A DNA stretch of 64,000 nt from assembly GCF_024497955.1 (NCBI RefSeq), contig NZ_JANHKP010000010.1:226904-290903 (forward strand), written 5' to 3'. The notes below the pieces were generated by a model. The model saw only the letters and a list, made by a program, of their open reading frames with translations. It searched no databases and was not told where the DNA came from. A program made the translations under genes and the position numbers. Origin of the DNA: Streptomyces sp. C10-9-1 (GTDB taxonomy: Bacteria; Actinomycetota; Actinomycetes; Streptomycetales; Streptomycetaceae). This document shows positions 1 through 8,901 of this stretch, one piece after another (position 1 is the stretch's first letter; every line of letters begins with the position of its first letter).

Positions 1-71
1 CGGGCCGGACCGTCGCCTTCCCGCCCGGGCGGGCGCCCGTCCGCTCCGGCCTCGAAGGCCACCGGCGCGCG

Positions 72-105
72 GTCCGCCGCCGGGCACCGGCGCCCGGCGG
101 CGGAC
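72..105. terminator. Hairpin terminator after the ABC importer operon
   Basis: Two perfect 14-base arms (72-85 and 92-105) around a 6-base loop lie directly after the stop codon of the minus-strand HAD gene. There is no T-tract, as is usual in Streptomyces terminators. Bases 1-71 show no recognisable gene. Confidence 0.75.
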
Positions 106-774
106 TCAGCCGCCCGCGGGCGCGGCACCCGCGAGCCCGCTCAGCTCCTCGGGCCCGACCTCCTCCAGGCTCCCGGCGAAGTGCCGCCGCGGGGAGGGCG
201 GCACCGGGAGCAGGCTGGGGACGACCAGGACCGTGCAGCCGGCGGCGTCCGCCGAGGCTGCGCCGTCCGGGGAGTCCTCGACGGCGACGCAGTCCGAGGC
301 CGGGAGGCCGAGGCGCGCGGCGGCCGCCAGGTACGGGTCCGGGTGGGGCTTGGTGCGGACGGTGTCGTCGGCCGAGAGGGTGAAGGCGAACGGCACATGC
401 GCCAGGGCGCCCCGGGTCACCGAGTCCACCACCGCTCTCGGCGACGCACTGACCAGGGCGAAGGGCACACCTCGTGCGGCGAGCGCGGTGAGCAGCCGGT
501 CCGCACCGGGACGGAGCGGCGCCCCCCGGCGCACCCGCCGGAGGAACTCCTCCCCCAGCACCCGCCCGACGGCCGCGACGTCCTGCCGCGGTGCCGACCG
601 GACCAGGTGGGCGGCGGTGTCGGCGACGGAGCGGCCGACCACCTGGGGGGCGTCCTCGGAACCGAGGCGCAGCCCGAGCCCCGCGGCGGTGTCGGCGGCG
701 ACCTGCCACCACAGGCCCTCGGTGTCCACGAGGGTGCCGTCCATGTCGAACAGGACGGCCCCGGGCCCGGTCAC
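106..774 (-). CDS. HAD-superfamily phosphatase
   Basis: A 222-residue cytoplasmic HAD hydrolase of the beta-phosphoglucomutase-like branch. Motif I is FDMDGTLVD (Asp10 nucleophile, Asp12 acid/base). A motif II serine is in LVSAS, and motifs III/IV are in TKPHPDPY and VEDSPDG. The start is the GTG at 774, whose GTGA overlaps the stop codon of the ABC ATPase gene, so the two are translationally coupled. As the last gene of an import operon it probably dephosphorylates the imported compound or a product of it. The cap region lacks obvious signs of phosphonoacetaldehyde hydrolase, so the substrate is left open. Confidence 0.85.
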   Translation of the reverse strand: MTGPGAVLFDMDGTLVDTEGLWWQVAADTAAGLGLRLGSEDAPQVVGRSVADTAAHLVRSAPRQDVAAVGRVLGEEFLRRVRRGAPLRPGADRLLTALAARGVPFALVSASPRAVVDSVTRGALAHVPFAFTLSADDTVRTKPHPDPYLAAAARLGLPASDCVAVEDSPDGAASADAAGCTVLVVPSLLPVPPSPRRHFAGSLEEVGPEELSGLAGAAPAGG

Positions 775-1874
775 GACGCGCTCCGGGACACGACGAGCAC
801 CGGATGACCGGCGAGGCCGAGGCGGGCACGGGCACCCGCGGTCAGCCCGGCCGCCTCCCGCGAGGGGAGGTCGGCCTTGGCCTCGGCCCCGTCGGGCAGG
901 GCGAGATGGACCCGGGTCACGGCGCCGAGAAAGGCGGACGCCACCACGGTGGCCTCGCCTTCCGGGTCGGCGGCGACGGTCACGTTCTCGGGGCGGACCA
1001 GCGCCCACACGTCGCCGTCCGCGGGCCTCGCGCCGTCGGTGGGCAGCCGGTGCCCCGCCACCTCGACGGTCGCGTCGGCCGCGAGGCGGCCGGGCAGCCG
1101 GTTCATCGTGCCGACGAAGGAGGCCACGAAGGGGGTGGCGGGGCGGGCGTACAGCTCGGCAGGGGCCGCGCACTGCTCCAGGCGGCCGGAGTTCAGCACC
1201 GCGACCCGGTCGGCCATGGAGAGCGCCTCCTCCTGGTCGTGGGTGACGAAGACCGTGGTGATGCCGAGCGACAGCTGCAGGCGGCGGATCTCCTCCCGCA
1301 GGCTGTCGCGCACCTTCGCGTCGAGCGCGGACAGCGGCTCGTCGAGGAGCAGCACCCGCGGCTGGAGGGCCAGGGCCCGGGCGAGCGCGACGCGCTGCTG
1401 CTGACCGCCGGAGAGCTGGTGCGGGTAGCGGCCGCCGTGGTCCGGGAGGCCCACGAGGTCGAGGAGCTCGGCGGCGCGGGCGGCGCGGCGGGCCGCGGGC
1501 ACCTTGCGTACACGCAGGCCGAAGGCGACGTTGTCGCGTGCGCTGAGGTTGGGGAACAGGCTGTAGGACTGGAAGACCATCCCGGTGTCCCGCTTGTGCG
1601 CGGGCACGGCCGTGATGTCCGCACCGTCGACGAGGATCTCGCCGGAGTCCGGCCGGTCGAAGCCCGCGACCATGCGCAGCGCGGTGGTCTTGCCGCAGCC
1701 GGAGGGCCCGAGCAGGGCGAGGAACTCCCCCGGCTCGACGGTGAGGTCGAGCCCGTCGAGGGCCACCGATCCGGCGAAGGCCCGCCGCAGGGAACGGAGT
1801 TCGAGCCGGGCGCCGGACGGGGGCGGGGTGCGTCCGGTGCTTGTCGAGGTTGGTCGGGCGAATGCGGCGGGCAT
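771..1874 (-). CDS. ABC importer ATP-binding subunit (Fe3+/polyamine/phosphonate type)
   Basis: A 367-residue ATPase that powers the importer formed with the two permeases upstream. Walker A is GPSGCGKT (Lys62), the Q-loop is in MVFQSYSLF, the signature is LSGGQQQR, Walker B is LLLDEPLSALD, and the switch His is in VFVTHDQEEA. A TOBE-like C-terminal domain (about residues 265-360) places it in the PotA/FbpC/PhnT-like branch. It starts 3 bases after the stop of the adjoining permease gene. The divergent HutC-type regulator and co-transcribed phosphatase favour a phosphorylated organic solute such as a phosphonate or sugar phosphate, but this is inference. Confidence 0.92.
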   Translation of the reverse strand: MPAAFARPTSTSTGRTPPPSGARLELRSLRRAFAGSVALDGLDLTVEPGEFLALLGPSGCGKTTALRMVAGFDRPDSGEILVDGADITAVPAHKRDTGMVFQSYSLFPNLSARDNVAFGLRVRKVPAARRAARAAELLDLVGLPDHGGRYPHQLSGGQQQRVALARALALQPRVLLLDEPLSALDAKVRDSLREEIRRLQLSLGITTVFVTHDQEEALSMADRVAVLNSGRLEQCAAPAELYARPATPFVASFVGTMNRLPGRLAADATVEVAGHRLPTDGARPADGDVWALVRPENVTVAADPEGEATVVASAFLGAVTRVHLALPDGAEAKADLPSREAAGLTAGARARLGLAGHPVLVVSRSAS

Positions 1875-1877
1875 GGG

Positions 1878-2846
1878 TCAGGACTCCTTGGGGGCGGCCG
1901 GTGCCGTGCCCTCTCCCGCGCCGGCTGCGGAGCCGGCGCGGGAGAGGAGCAGCAGCAGGGCCCAGGTGAGGGCGAGGCTGAGGATGGAGACGGCCACGGA
2001 CATGCGGGCCTGCGCTCCGGAGATCGTCACGATCCACACGGCGAAGGGCCGGAATCCGAGCAGTGAGGCGATGGTGAACTCGCCGAGGACGAGGGCGAGC
2101 GTGAGGAAGGCGGCGCCCGTGAGGGAGGACCGCAGATTGGGCAGCAGGACCCGGACGACGGCCTGCGGCCAGGAGGCCCCGCAGTCGCGGGCCGCCTCCA
2201 CGAGGGTGGGGACGTCCAGGGCCCTCAGGCCCGCGTCCAGGGACCGGTACACGAAGGGCAGCGCCAGCACGGTGTAGGCGAGGACCAGCACGAGGGGGAA
2301 CGCCTCGTTCTGCACCGCGATGAAGGTCTGGTAGAAGGGCGTGGCGGCCAGGTGGTCCGGGCCCCAGCGCAGCACCGTGGCGATGCCGGTGACCAGGGCG
2401 ATGGGCGGGACCACGAGCGGCATCATGCAGACCACTTCCACCACGGGGCGCAGCCGCGGCGACCCCAGGCGCACGGCGACGAGGGCGGGCACCGCCAGCA
2501 GCAGCGACGCCGCGATGGTCGCGGCGGCCAGGCCGAGCGACAGCAGCAGGCTCTCGGTGAAGCCCTCGGCGGACAGCAGGTCGGTGTAGGCCGCGAAGGA
2601 GACGCCCTGTCCCGGGGTGTGGACGGTGAAGACGAACGAGGAGACCAGCGGCAGCAGGAAGTAGGCGCCGGCCAGGCCGAGGACGGCACCGCGCCAGACC
2701 CGGGGCCGCCGGCGTCCGGTGCGGGGACGCCTCACGGGTGCTCCGTCCGGCACGGGCCCCGGCCTCTGGGGGGCGGCTTGCGACGGGGCCTGTGCGGGCG
2801 CCCCGGCGGCCGGCGGGGTGGCGGGGGCGGGGGTCAGCGCAGCCAT
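1878..2846 (-). CDS. ABC importer permease subunit 2
   Basis: A 322-residue inner-membrane permease. A long Pro/Ala/Arg-rich cytoplasmic N-terminus (about 48 residues) precedes six predicted membrane segments. The coupling-helix (EAA) region reads EAARDCGASWPQAVVRVLLP, which contacts the ATPase. Its start overlaps the end of the other permease gene by 13 bases, so the genes are co-transcribed and probably translationally coupled. It is one of two different permeases that form a heterodimer, the usual arrangement in PotBC, FbpB-split and PhnUV-type importers. Confidence 0.9.
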   Translation of the reverse strand: MAALTPAPATPPAAGAPAQAPSQAAPQRPGPVPDGAPVRRPRTGRRRPRVWRGAVLGLAGAYFLLPLVSSFVFTVHTPGQGVSFAAYTDLLSAEGFTESLLLSLGLAAATIAASLLLAVPALVAVRLGSPRLRPVVEVVCMMPLVVPPIALVTGIATVLRWGPDHLAATPFYQTFIAVQNEAFPLVLVLAYTVLALPFVYRSLDAGLRALDVPTLVEAARDCGASWPQAVVRVLLPNLRSSLTGAAFLTLALVLGEFTIASLLGFRPFAVWIVTISGAQARMSVAVSILSLALTWALLLLLSRAGSAAGAGEGTAPAAPKES

Positions 2847-3730
2847 CGGGCGCTCCGTCGCTGGAGGGGGAGGTAGACGGCCATCACCAGGCCGGCGATG
2901 AGGATCATGTCGAGTCCGAGGGCGAGCGCCACGTTCTCCTGCCCGGTCAGCACGTTCCCGGACAGCGCGTCCGCGATCTTGAGGGTGACCAGCGGCACGG
3001 ACCCGCCGACGAGCGCGGCCGCGGTGGCGTGGGCGGCGAAGGCCGTTCCGAAGAGCAGCACGACTCCGCCGAGCAGGGACGGGGCCAGGACCGGCAGCCC
3101 GATGTGGCGCCAGAACTGCCAGGCGGTGGCGCCGCAGTCCTGCGCGGCCTCCCGCCAGCGGGGGCGGAGCCCGTCGAGGGCCGGCACGGTCACCAGGACC
3201 ATGAGGGGGATCAGGAAGTACAGGTAGACCACGGCGAGCCCGGTGAAGGAGTACAGGTTCCAGCCCAGGTCGGTGAGGTCGGCCAGCTGGGTGACCACGC
3301 CGGAGATGCCCGCGGTGGCGATGAAGGCGAACGCGAGCGGGACTCCGCCGAAGTTGGCGAGCACGCCGGAGGCGGTCAGCGCCGCACTGCGCAGGGCCCG
3401 GGAGCGGGAGGTGACCACGGCCTGGGCGACGAGCGTGCCGAGGACCGCCGCGACCAGGGCGGTGAGGGCGGAGAGCCGGACGCTGCCGAGGAGTGCGCCC
3501 AGGTAGGGGCCTTCCAGGGAGCGTGCGAGGTGGTCGCCGGTGAGCGCGGTCCCCCCGGTGGCGGGGTCGGTCCGGGTGAAGGCGCCGTGCACCAGGGCGC
3601 CCAGCGGGATGCCGAAGCAGAGTGCGGCGAAGGCCAGGAGGGGAAGGGCGGCGAGCCAGGTGCGCGGCCCGCGCCGCCGGCGGCGGGTGCCGCCGGCGGT
3701 TCCCTGGCGGGAGGTGGTGGGGACGGGCAT
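2834..3730 (-). CDS. ABC importer permease subunit 1
   Basis: A 298-residue permease. The start chosen is the ATG at 3730, which shares one base with the TGA of the binding-protein gene. Any longer frame upstream would be antisense shadow of that gene. After a basic N-terminus (GGTRRRRRG) come about six membrane segments. An EAA motif (REAAQDCGATAWQFWRHIGL) lies near residue 190. It pairs with the following permease to form the transmembrane channel. Confidence 0.9.
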   Translation of the reverse strand: MPVPTTSRQGTAGGTRRRRRGPRTWLAALPLLAFAALCFGIPLGALVHGAFTRTDPATGGTALTGDHLARSLEGPYLGALLGSVRLSALTALVAAVLGTLVAQAVVTSRSRALRSAALTASGVLANFGGVPLAFAFIATAGISGVVTQLADLTDLGWNLYSFTGLAVVYLYFLIPLMVLVTVPALDGLRPRWREAAQDCGATAWQFWRHIGLPVLAPSLLGGVVLLFGTAFAAHATAAALVGGSVPLVTLKIADALSGNVLTGQENVALALGLDMILIAGLVMAVYLPLQRRSARWLR

Positions 3731-4893
3731 CAGGAGACGGCCTTGTCCCACTTCTCGGCGAGCGTCGCCTTCGCCGTGTCGAGCTCGGCCGGGGCCGGGA
3801 AGGAGGGGGTGCCCTCGACGGCGGGGAGCTTGGTGACGGCGTCCTTGTCGACGGTGCCGTCCTCGGTCATCGCGGGCAGCAGCACCGGGCGGGCGTAGCC
3901 CTTCAGCCACAGGTTCTGGCCCTCGGGGCTGTAGAGGAACTCCATCCACAGGCGGGCGGCCGCGGGGTGGGGGGCGTCCTTGTTGACGGCCTGGGAGTAG
4001 AACTGGGCGTAGACGCCGTCGGAGGGCACGGAGACCTTCCAGTCCACGCCCTTGGAGCGGAACTGGTCGGCGTAGCCGGCGTTGAGGTAGTCCCAGTCGA
4101 CGGAGATGGGGGTCTCGCCCTTCTCGACGGTGGCCGGGGTGGACTCCACGGGGATGAAGTTGCCGCTCTTCTTCAGCTCCCCGAAGAAGTCGATGCCGGG
4201 CTGGATGTCGGCGAAGGAGCCCTTGTTGGCCAGGGCGGCCGCGAAGACGCCGCCGAAGGCGGAACCGGACTTGGTGGGGTTGCCGTTGAGGGCGACCTTG
4301 CCCTTGTACTCGGGCTTGAGCAGGTCCGCGAAGGTCTCCGGGCAGACCGTGATGCGCGCGGCGTCGCAGCCGATGGAGACGTAGCCGCCGTAGTCGTTGT
4401 ACCAGCGGCCGTCGGCGTCCTTCTGGGTGTCGGGGATGCTGTCCCACGCGGCGACCTTGTACGGGGCGAAGAGCCCCTCCTCCGCGCCGCTGCGGGCGAA
4501 GGCGATGCCCAGGTCAAGGACGTCGGGGGCGCGGTCCTGGCCCTTGCGGGACTTCACGGCGGCGATCTCGTCGGCGCTGGAGGCGTCCGGGTTCTCGCTC
4601 TTGACCTCGATAGCGGGGTACTTGGCCTCGAAGGCCGCGATGACCTCGCCGTAGTTGGCCCAGTCCGGCGGCAGCGCGATCACGTTGAGCGCCCCTTCCT
4701 TCTCGGCCGCGGCGACCAGCTTGTCCATGCCGCCGAACTCGGCCGCGGAGGTGGCGCTTCCGGCGGAGGGCCCGCCGTCGGCGGCCTTGGCGGCGGGGTC
4801 CGCGTCGGGGGCGGCGCCGCAGGCGGCGGTGAGGACGGTGAGTGCGGTGGCGCCGAGCACGGCGGCGGCGCGGCGGGCGAGCGGTCTGGGCAC
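3730..4893 (-). CDS. Extracellular solute-binding lipoprotein of ABC importer
   Basis: A 387-residue binding protein and first gene of the operon. It has a lipoprotein signal peptide: basic start, hydrophobic core, and lipobox LTAAC with the lipidated Cys25. The mature part has the type 2 periplasmic-binding fold of the iron/polyamine/2-aminoethylphosphonate group (AAEKEGALNVIALP near residue 65; VALNGNPTKSG in the middle). It should sit on the outer face of the membrane and deliver ligand to the two permeases. Ligand identity cannot be read from sequence. Confidence 0.92.
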   Translation of the reverse strand: MPRPLARRAAAVLGATALTVLTAACGAAPDADPAAKAADGGPSAGSATSAAEFGGMDKLVAAAEKEGALNVIALPPDWANYGEVIAAFEAKYPAIEVKSENPDASSADEIAAVKSRKGQDRAPDVLDLGIAFARSGAEEGLFAPYKVAAWDSIPDTQKDADGRWYNDYGGYVSIGCDAARITVCPETFADLLKPEYKGKVALNGNPTKSGSAFGGVFAAALANKGSFADIQPGIDFFGELKKSGNFIPVESTPATVEKGETPISVDWDYLNAGYADQFRSKGVDWKVSVPSDGVYAQFYSQAVNKDAPHPAAARLWMEFLYSPEGQNLWLKGYARPVLLPAMTEDGTVDKDAVTKLPAVEGTPSFPAPAELDTAKATLAEKWDKAVS

Positions 4894-4923
4894 GGAAGGC
4901 TCCTGAAGCGAGAGGGTGCGATC

Positions 4924-4939
4924 ACTTGTCTGAACAAGT
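4924..4939. promoter_or_regulatory. Palindromic operator for the GntR/HutC regulator
   Basis: The 16-base sequence ACTTGTCTGAACAAGT has perfect 6-base arms around CTGA. It lies 31 bases before the start of the binding-protein gene and 215 bases before the divergent GntR gene. Length and layout match the DasR consensus ACTGGTCTAGACCACT, and DasR is also a HutC-subfamily regulator, so this is the likely site of the adjacent regulator. Confidence 0.7.
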
Positions 4940-5153
4940 CGGCTCCCACTTCGCCCGGCCCCGCCGTCCGGGAGGTGAACGGGGCATGACCGGCCGACGA
5001 TCGCTCGACGAAGCTCCGTGTCCGGTGAAGTACAGGTGAACGGAGGGCAGTTGGCCGGGGATACGAGGACCGGCGCGGGGCCCGCCGGGTTAGAGTGGGT
5101 GGCCCGGCGGCCACCGAGCGCGACCGGCCGCGTACACCGTCACGGAGGGACAC

Positions 5154-5906
5154 GTGGGCACCGCGCGCTATCTGGAGATCGCCGAGACCCTCCGGCAGGC
5201 GATACTCGGCGGCGAACTGCCCGTCGGGGGACGGCTGCCGTCCGAGAGCGCGCTGATGACCCGCTGGGGCGCCTCCCGGGGGACGGTCCGGCAGGCGGTC
5301 GCGCTGCTGGGCTCGGAGGGCCTGGTCGGTTCCCGCCAGGGAGCGCGGCGCATCGTGCTCAGCAGGGAGCGGCGGCACAGCTTCGCCGAGCTCAACAGCT
5401 TCGCCCAGTGGGCCCGGGGCCTCGGGCTGGCCGTCACCGGCCGCATCCTCGCCCGCAGCCGCCGTCCGGCCACGCCCGAGGAGGCCGAGGGCCTCGGCGT
5501 CACCGAGGGCACCGAGGTGCTGTACGTGCTGCGGGTGCGGAACCTCGACGGTGAACCGACGATGCTGGAGCGCACCGCGTACGCCGCCTGGGCCGCCCCC
5601 GCCGTGGAGGCGCTGGCCGAGGACTGTGTGTCGATCATGGACAGCCTGGCGCGTGACGCCGGGATCGTCGCCCAGTACGGAGAGCACCTGATCGACGCGG
5701 TCGCGGCCGGAGGCATGGACGCCCGCCTGCTGGGCGTCCGCCGGGGGAGCCCGCTGCTGCGGCAGCGGCACGTGAGCCGCGACCAGGGCGGTCGCGCGAT
5801 CGAGTGGAGCGACGACCGCTACCGCCCCGGCAGCGTCACCTTCAGCACCAGCAACTCGGCGACCGCGGCACCGCTCGGACGGCGCATCGGGGACCGGGCG
5901 GTCTGA
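5154..5906 (+). CDS. GntR-family (HutC/UTRA) transcriptional regulator
   Basis: A 250-residue repressor-type protein. The N-terminal winged helix (residues about 3-68) shows the GntR signature GGRLPSESALMTRWGASRGT. The UTRA effector-binding domain follows (residues about 85-240), with the typical LYVLRVRNLDGEP strand and an RQRHVSRD motif. The start is GTG, supported by GGAGGGA at 5143-5149. Divergent orientation from the ABC operon and the palindrome between them suggest it represses the importer until an imported phosphorylated ligand binds the UTRA domain. Confidence 0.9.
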   Translation: MGTARYLEIAETLRQAILGGELPVGGRLPSESALMTRWGASRGTVRQAVALLGSEGLVGSRQGARRIVLSRERRHSFAELNSFAQWARGLGLAVTGRILARSRRPATPEEAEGLGVTEGTEVLYVLRVRNLDGEPTMLERTAYAAWAAPAVEALAEDCVSIMDSLARDAGIVAQYGEHLIDAVAAGGMDARLLGVRRGSPLLRQRHVSRDQGGRAIEWSDDRYRPGSVTFSTSNSATAAPLGRRIGDRAV

Positions 5907-5952
5907 GCGGCGCTCCTGACCGTGCCGCCCCGCGGCAGGCCGGCGGGGGCCG

Positions 5953-6972
5953 TCAGGAGCCGGCGGGCGCGCCGGGCCCGGCCCTGAAGGCGCCCCGGTA
6001 GGCGTGGGGGGAGGTCCCCACGCGGCGCCCGAAGTGATGGCGCAGCGTGACGGCCGACCCGAAACCGGCCTCGACGGCCACCTGTTCGACCGAGAGGGCC
6101 GTCGTCTCCAGCAGCTCCCGCGCCCGGCGCACCCGGGCGGCGAGCAGCCACTGGAGCGGGGCGGTACCGGTCTGCGCCCGGAACCTCCGGTTCAGCGTCC
6201 GGGGGCTCACGGCGGCGTGGGCGGCGATCTCGTCGAGCGTCAGCAGCCGGTGCAGGTTCTCCTCCATCCAGACCAGTGTGGGCCCCAGCCCGGAGCCGTC
6301 CGCCGCCGGCAGGGGCCTCTCGACGAACTGCGCCTGGCCACCCTCGCGTTGCAGCGGCATCACGGTGCGGCGGGCCGTCGCGGCGGCCCGGTCCGCGCCC
6401 AGGTCCCCGCGGACCAGGTGCAGGCAGAGGTCCAGGCCGGCGGCGACGCCGGCCGACGTGACCACCGGGCCGTCCTCGACGAAGAGCACCGAGCCGTCGA
6501 CGTCGACGCGGGGATGGCGCCCGGAGAGTTCGGCCGCGTACTGCCAGTGGGTGGTGGCCCTCCGCCCGTCCAGCACACCGGTCGCCGCGAGCGTGAACGC
6601 GCCGACGCACAGGGACGCGAGCCGGGCCCCGCGGTCGTACGCGTCGGTCAGCTCGCGGACCACGGCCCGGTCCGGCGGTTCGAGGAAGCCCGCGCCCGCG
6701 GGCACCACCACGGTGTCCGCCTCCGCCAGGGCGTCGAGGTCCCAGTCGGCGGTGAGGGCGAAGCCGCCGTGCACGGCGGAGGTGCGGACCCTGCGGCCGG
6801 GCGCGCACACCCGTACCTCGTAGCGGGGCTCCCGGGCCACCTCGTTCGCCGTCCCGAGGACCTGGCCGGGCAGGGACAGCTCGAAGGGGAGCACCCCGTC
6901 GAGGGCGAGGACGGCGACGACCTCCGGCACGGCGGCGGGCGCGGCAGGGGCGGCGGGGGCGGCGGGGCTCAT
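5953..6972 (-). CDS. GlxA-type AraC-family transcriptional regulator
   Basis: A 339-residue regulator. An N-terminal DJ-1/PfpI (glutamine-amidotransferase-like) domain covers residues about 15-185 and contains the nucleophile-elbow-like LASLCVGAFTLA. Two AraC helix-turn-helix motifs follow (about 225-325: LTLDEIAAHAAVSPRTLNRR and VAVEAGFGSAVTLRHHFGRR). The N-terminus is low-complexity Ala/Pro. It is convergent with the GntR gene and divergent from an HD-domain gene 71 bases away, which is the likely target. Confidence 0.9.
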   Translation of the reverse strand: MSPAAPAAPAAPAAVPEVVAVLALDGVLPFELSLPGQVLGTANEVAREPRYEVRVCAPGRRVRTSAVHGGFALTADWDLDALAEADTVVVPAGAGFLEPPDRAVVRELTDAYDRGARLASLCVGAFTLAATGVLDGRRATTHWQYAAELSGRHPRVDVDGSVLFVEDGPVVTSAGVAAGLDLCLHLVRGDLGADRAAATARRTVMPLQREGGQAQFVERPLPAADGSGLGPTLVWMEENLHRLLTLDEIAAHAAVSPRTLNRRFRAQTGTAPLQWLLAARVRRARELLETTALSVEQVAVEAGFGSAVTLRHHFGRRVGTSPHAYRGAFRAGPGAPAGS

Positions 6973-7043
6973 GGCGGGAACTTAGCGCACCACGTCGTTC
7001 CCGCCACTGGCCGGGGTGCGGAAGGGGCCCGGAGGATCGGGGC

Positions 7044-7829
7044 ATGACTCCGCATACCGAAGAAGGACCGTCCGCCGTCGAGACACCCCCGGCGGCCCCG
7101 CACCCCGCGGCGGCGCTGCCGCCGCTCAGCGCTCTGGGCCGCAGCGCCCTGCGGTGCGCACGGGAGGCCGAACCGGCCTTCCTGTACGCGCACAGCGTGC
7201 GCAGCTACCTCTTCGCGCGGGCCCTGGCGGAGGCCCAGGGCCTGACTCCCGGCACCGACTACGACGACGAGCTGGTCCTCCTCGGCTGCGTCCTGCACGA
7301 CGTGGGGCTGACCGCGGCCGCCTCGGGCCACCAGCGGTTCGAGGTGGACGGTGCCGACTTCGCCGCCCGCTTCCTCAGGGAGCGGGGGGCGGACGAGGAG
7401 GCGGCCCGGGTCGTCTGGAAGGTGGTCGCGCTGCACACCTCGGAGGGCATCGCCTCGCGGATGGGGCCCGAGGTGGCGGTGGCCCACGACGGAATCGCGC
7501 TCGACGTCCTCGGGCGCGGCCGGGAGCGGCTGCCCGCGGTGGTGCTGGAGCAGGTGGTGGCGGCGTATCCGCGCGAGGGCCTCGCCTGGGCCATCACCGA
7601 TCTGATCGTGGACCAGGCCCTCGCCGACCCCGCCAAGGCCGGACCGCTGTCCTTCCCGGGGCAGGTGCTGCGCGGCCACCTCCCGCCGGGAGCCGTGCCG
7701 GGGTGGCACGATCTCGTCAGGGCCTCGCCCTGGGGCGACCGCCCGCCCGCGGCACCCTCCGCACCGGGAGGCGCACCGCGGTCTCCGGCGGACGCGGGCG
7801 GCACGGCGTCCGCGTCGCCGGGGGCCTGA
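7044..7829 (+). CDS. HD-domain metal-dependent phosphohydrolase-like protein
   Basis: A 261-residue cytoplasmic protein. A conserved His (FLYAHSVRSYLFAR) is followed by the HD pair in CVLHDVGLT (His85-Asp86) and a further His in VVALHTSEG. This is the pattern of HD hydrolases of the cyanamide-hydratase-like group. The C-terminal 40 residues are Pro/Ala-rich and probably disordered. The substrate is unknown. It is transcribed divergently from the GlxA-type regulator, which may control it. A plain HD phosphohydrolase is an equally possible activity. Confidence 0.8.
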   Translation: MTPHTEEGPSAVETPPAAPHPAAALPPLSALGRSALRCAREAEPAFLYAHSVRSYLFARALAEAQGLTPGTDYDDELVLLGCVLHDVGLTAAASGHQRFEVDGADFAARFLRERGADEEAARVVWKVVALHTSEGIASRMGPEVAVAHDGIALDVLGRGRERLPAVVLEQVVAAYPREGLAWAITDLIVDQALADPAKAGPLSFPGQVLRGHLPPGAVPGWHDLVRASPWGDRPPAAPSAPGGAPRSPADAGGTASASPGA

Positions 7830-8004
7830 AGCGGCCGCGGGGCGGCGCCCGTGCGGCGCGGGCACCGTCCCCGCGGGCGGACGGGGCGGACGGGGCGGAC
7901 GCGCCCCTCCCCCTCCCCCGCCGCCCCCCGCGCCGCGGCCGACCGGGCCCGCGGCCGGGACGCGGCCGCACCCCCGACCAGGCGGGCAGCCGGCCGGCTC
8001 GGGA

Positions 8005-8733
8005 TCAGCCTGCCGCGCAGGCGCCGAGGTCCTCCCACACGCCCCACTCGCCGGTGGTCCCGGGCTGCTCCCCGGTCACCCACCACTTGGCCCGCCAGGT
8101 GTGCCCGCCGTAGGAGACGGTGTCGCCGCCGGTGTAGATGCTCCCGGCGTTCCACGACGGCGCGACACAGGCGCCCGGCTCCCCGTCACCGCCGCCGTCG
8201 CCCCCGCCGTCGCCGTCGCCGATGGAGACGTCGATGCAGGAGTAGAAGGCGTTGCCGGTGTCCGCCACGTTCCAGACGGCCAGCACCTTCTGACGGCCCG
8301 TGACGCCGCCGAAGTCCACCTGGTGGCTGACGTCCGCGGGCGGTCGCGCCCCGTTCCCCGTGAACGAGGCGATCATCCGGTCGCCCAGGAAGTACTGCCA
8401 GGACTCCGTGGCATGACGGGCCGTGTGGTGCCAGGTGAAGGTGTAGGTCGATCCGACGGGGGTGACGTGCCAGCCCTTGCCGTCGTCGTCGAGTTCGGCG
8501 AACTGGGCGTTGCCACCGCTGCAACTGCGCAGCCCCTTCGGCCCCTCCACGCTCTGCGGCTCGTAGCGGATCTGCCCGCAGTCGACGACGCCCGAGGCGC
8601 ACTGGTCCTGCCGGCTCGCCGGGGAGGTGACCCAGCCGTGCGCGTGGGCGGTGCTCGCCGGAAGCCCGACGGCGAGCACGGGGGCGAGCAGCGCCCCCGC
8701 CAGAAGGGATGTCTTCCTCTTCTTCGCGTTCAT
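8005..8733 (-). CDS. Secreted AA10 lytic polysaccharide monooxygenase with CBM5/12
   Basis: A 242-residue secreted copper enzyme that oxidatively cleaves chitin (or cellulose). The signal peptide ends AHA before His32, the mature N-terminal histidine of the copper histidine brace. The AA10 domain runs from HGWVTSPASRQ to about residue 180, with a further His in FTWHHTARH. A Gly/Asp linker leads to a C-terminal CBM5/12 chitin-binding module (WNAGSIYTGGDTVSYGG, then WRAKWW). The start is the ATG at 8733, preceded by GAAGGA; longer frames have no signal peptide. CBM5/12 and the DasR-like sites upstream favour chitin as substrate. Confidence 0.93.
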   Translation of the reverse strand: MNAKKRKTSLLAGALLAPVLAVGLPASTAHAHGWVTSPASRQDQCASGVVDCGQIRYEPQSVEGPKGLRSCSGGNAQFAELDDDGKGWHVTPVGSTYTFTWHHTARHATESWQYFLGDRMIASFTGNGARPPADVSHQVDFGGVTGRQKVLAVWNVADTGNAFYSCIDVSIGDGDGGGDGGGDGEPGACVAPSWNAGSIYTGGDTVSYGGHTWRAKWWVTGEQPGTTGEWGVWEDLGACAAG

Positions 8734-8901
8734 GCCGTTGCACGTCCTTCGCTGTCGAGGCGACCCGCCGGATGCCACCGCGCCGCGGGATCGCAGGGCG
8801 CGCCGGACCGGGGGGATACGGGTTGCCGGCGGGACGGGGCCGGGTGGGGGTTCCGGTGCCGCGGGGCGCCCTTGCCCGCGCTGCCGCTCATGCGGCACAC
8901 C

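Noticed and set aside
106..774. HAD protein as phosphonoacetaldehyde hydrolase (phnX)
   Set aside because: No clear PhnX cap lysine motif was recognised, and no aminoethylphosphonate transaminase gene lies in the operon.
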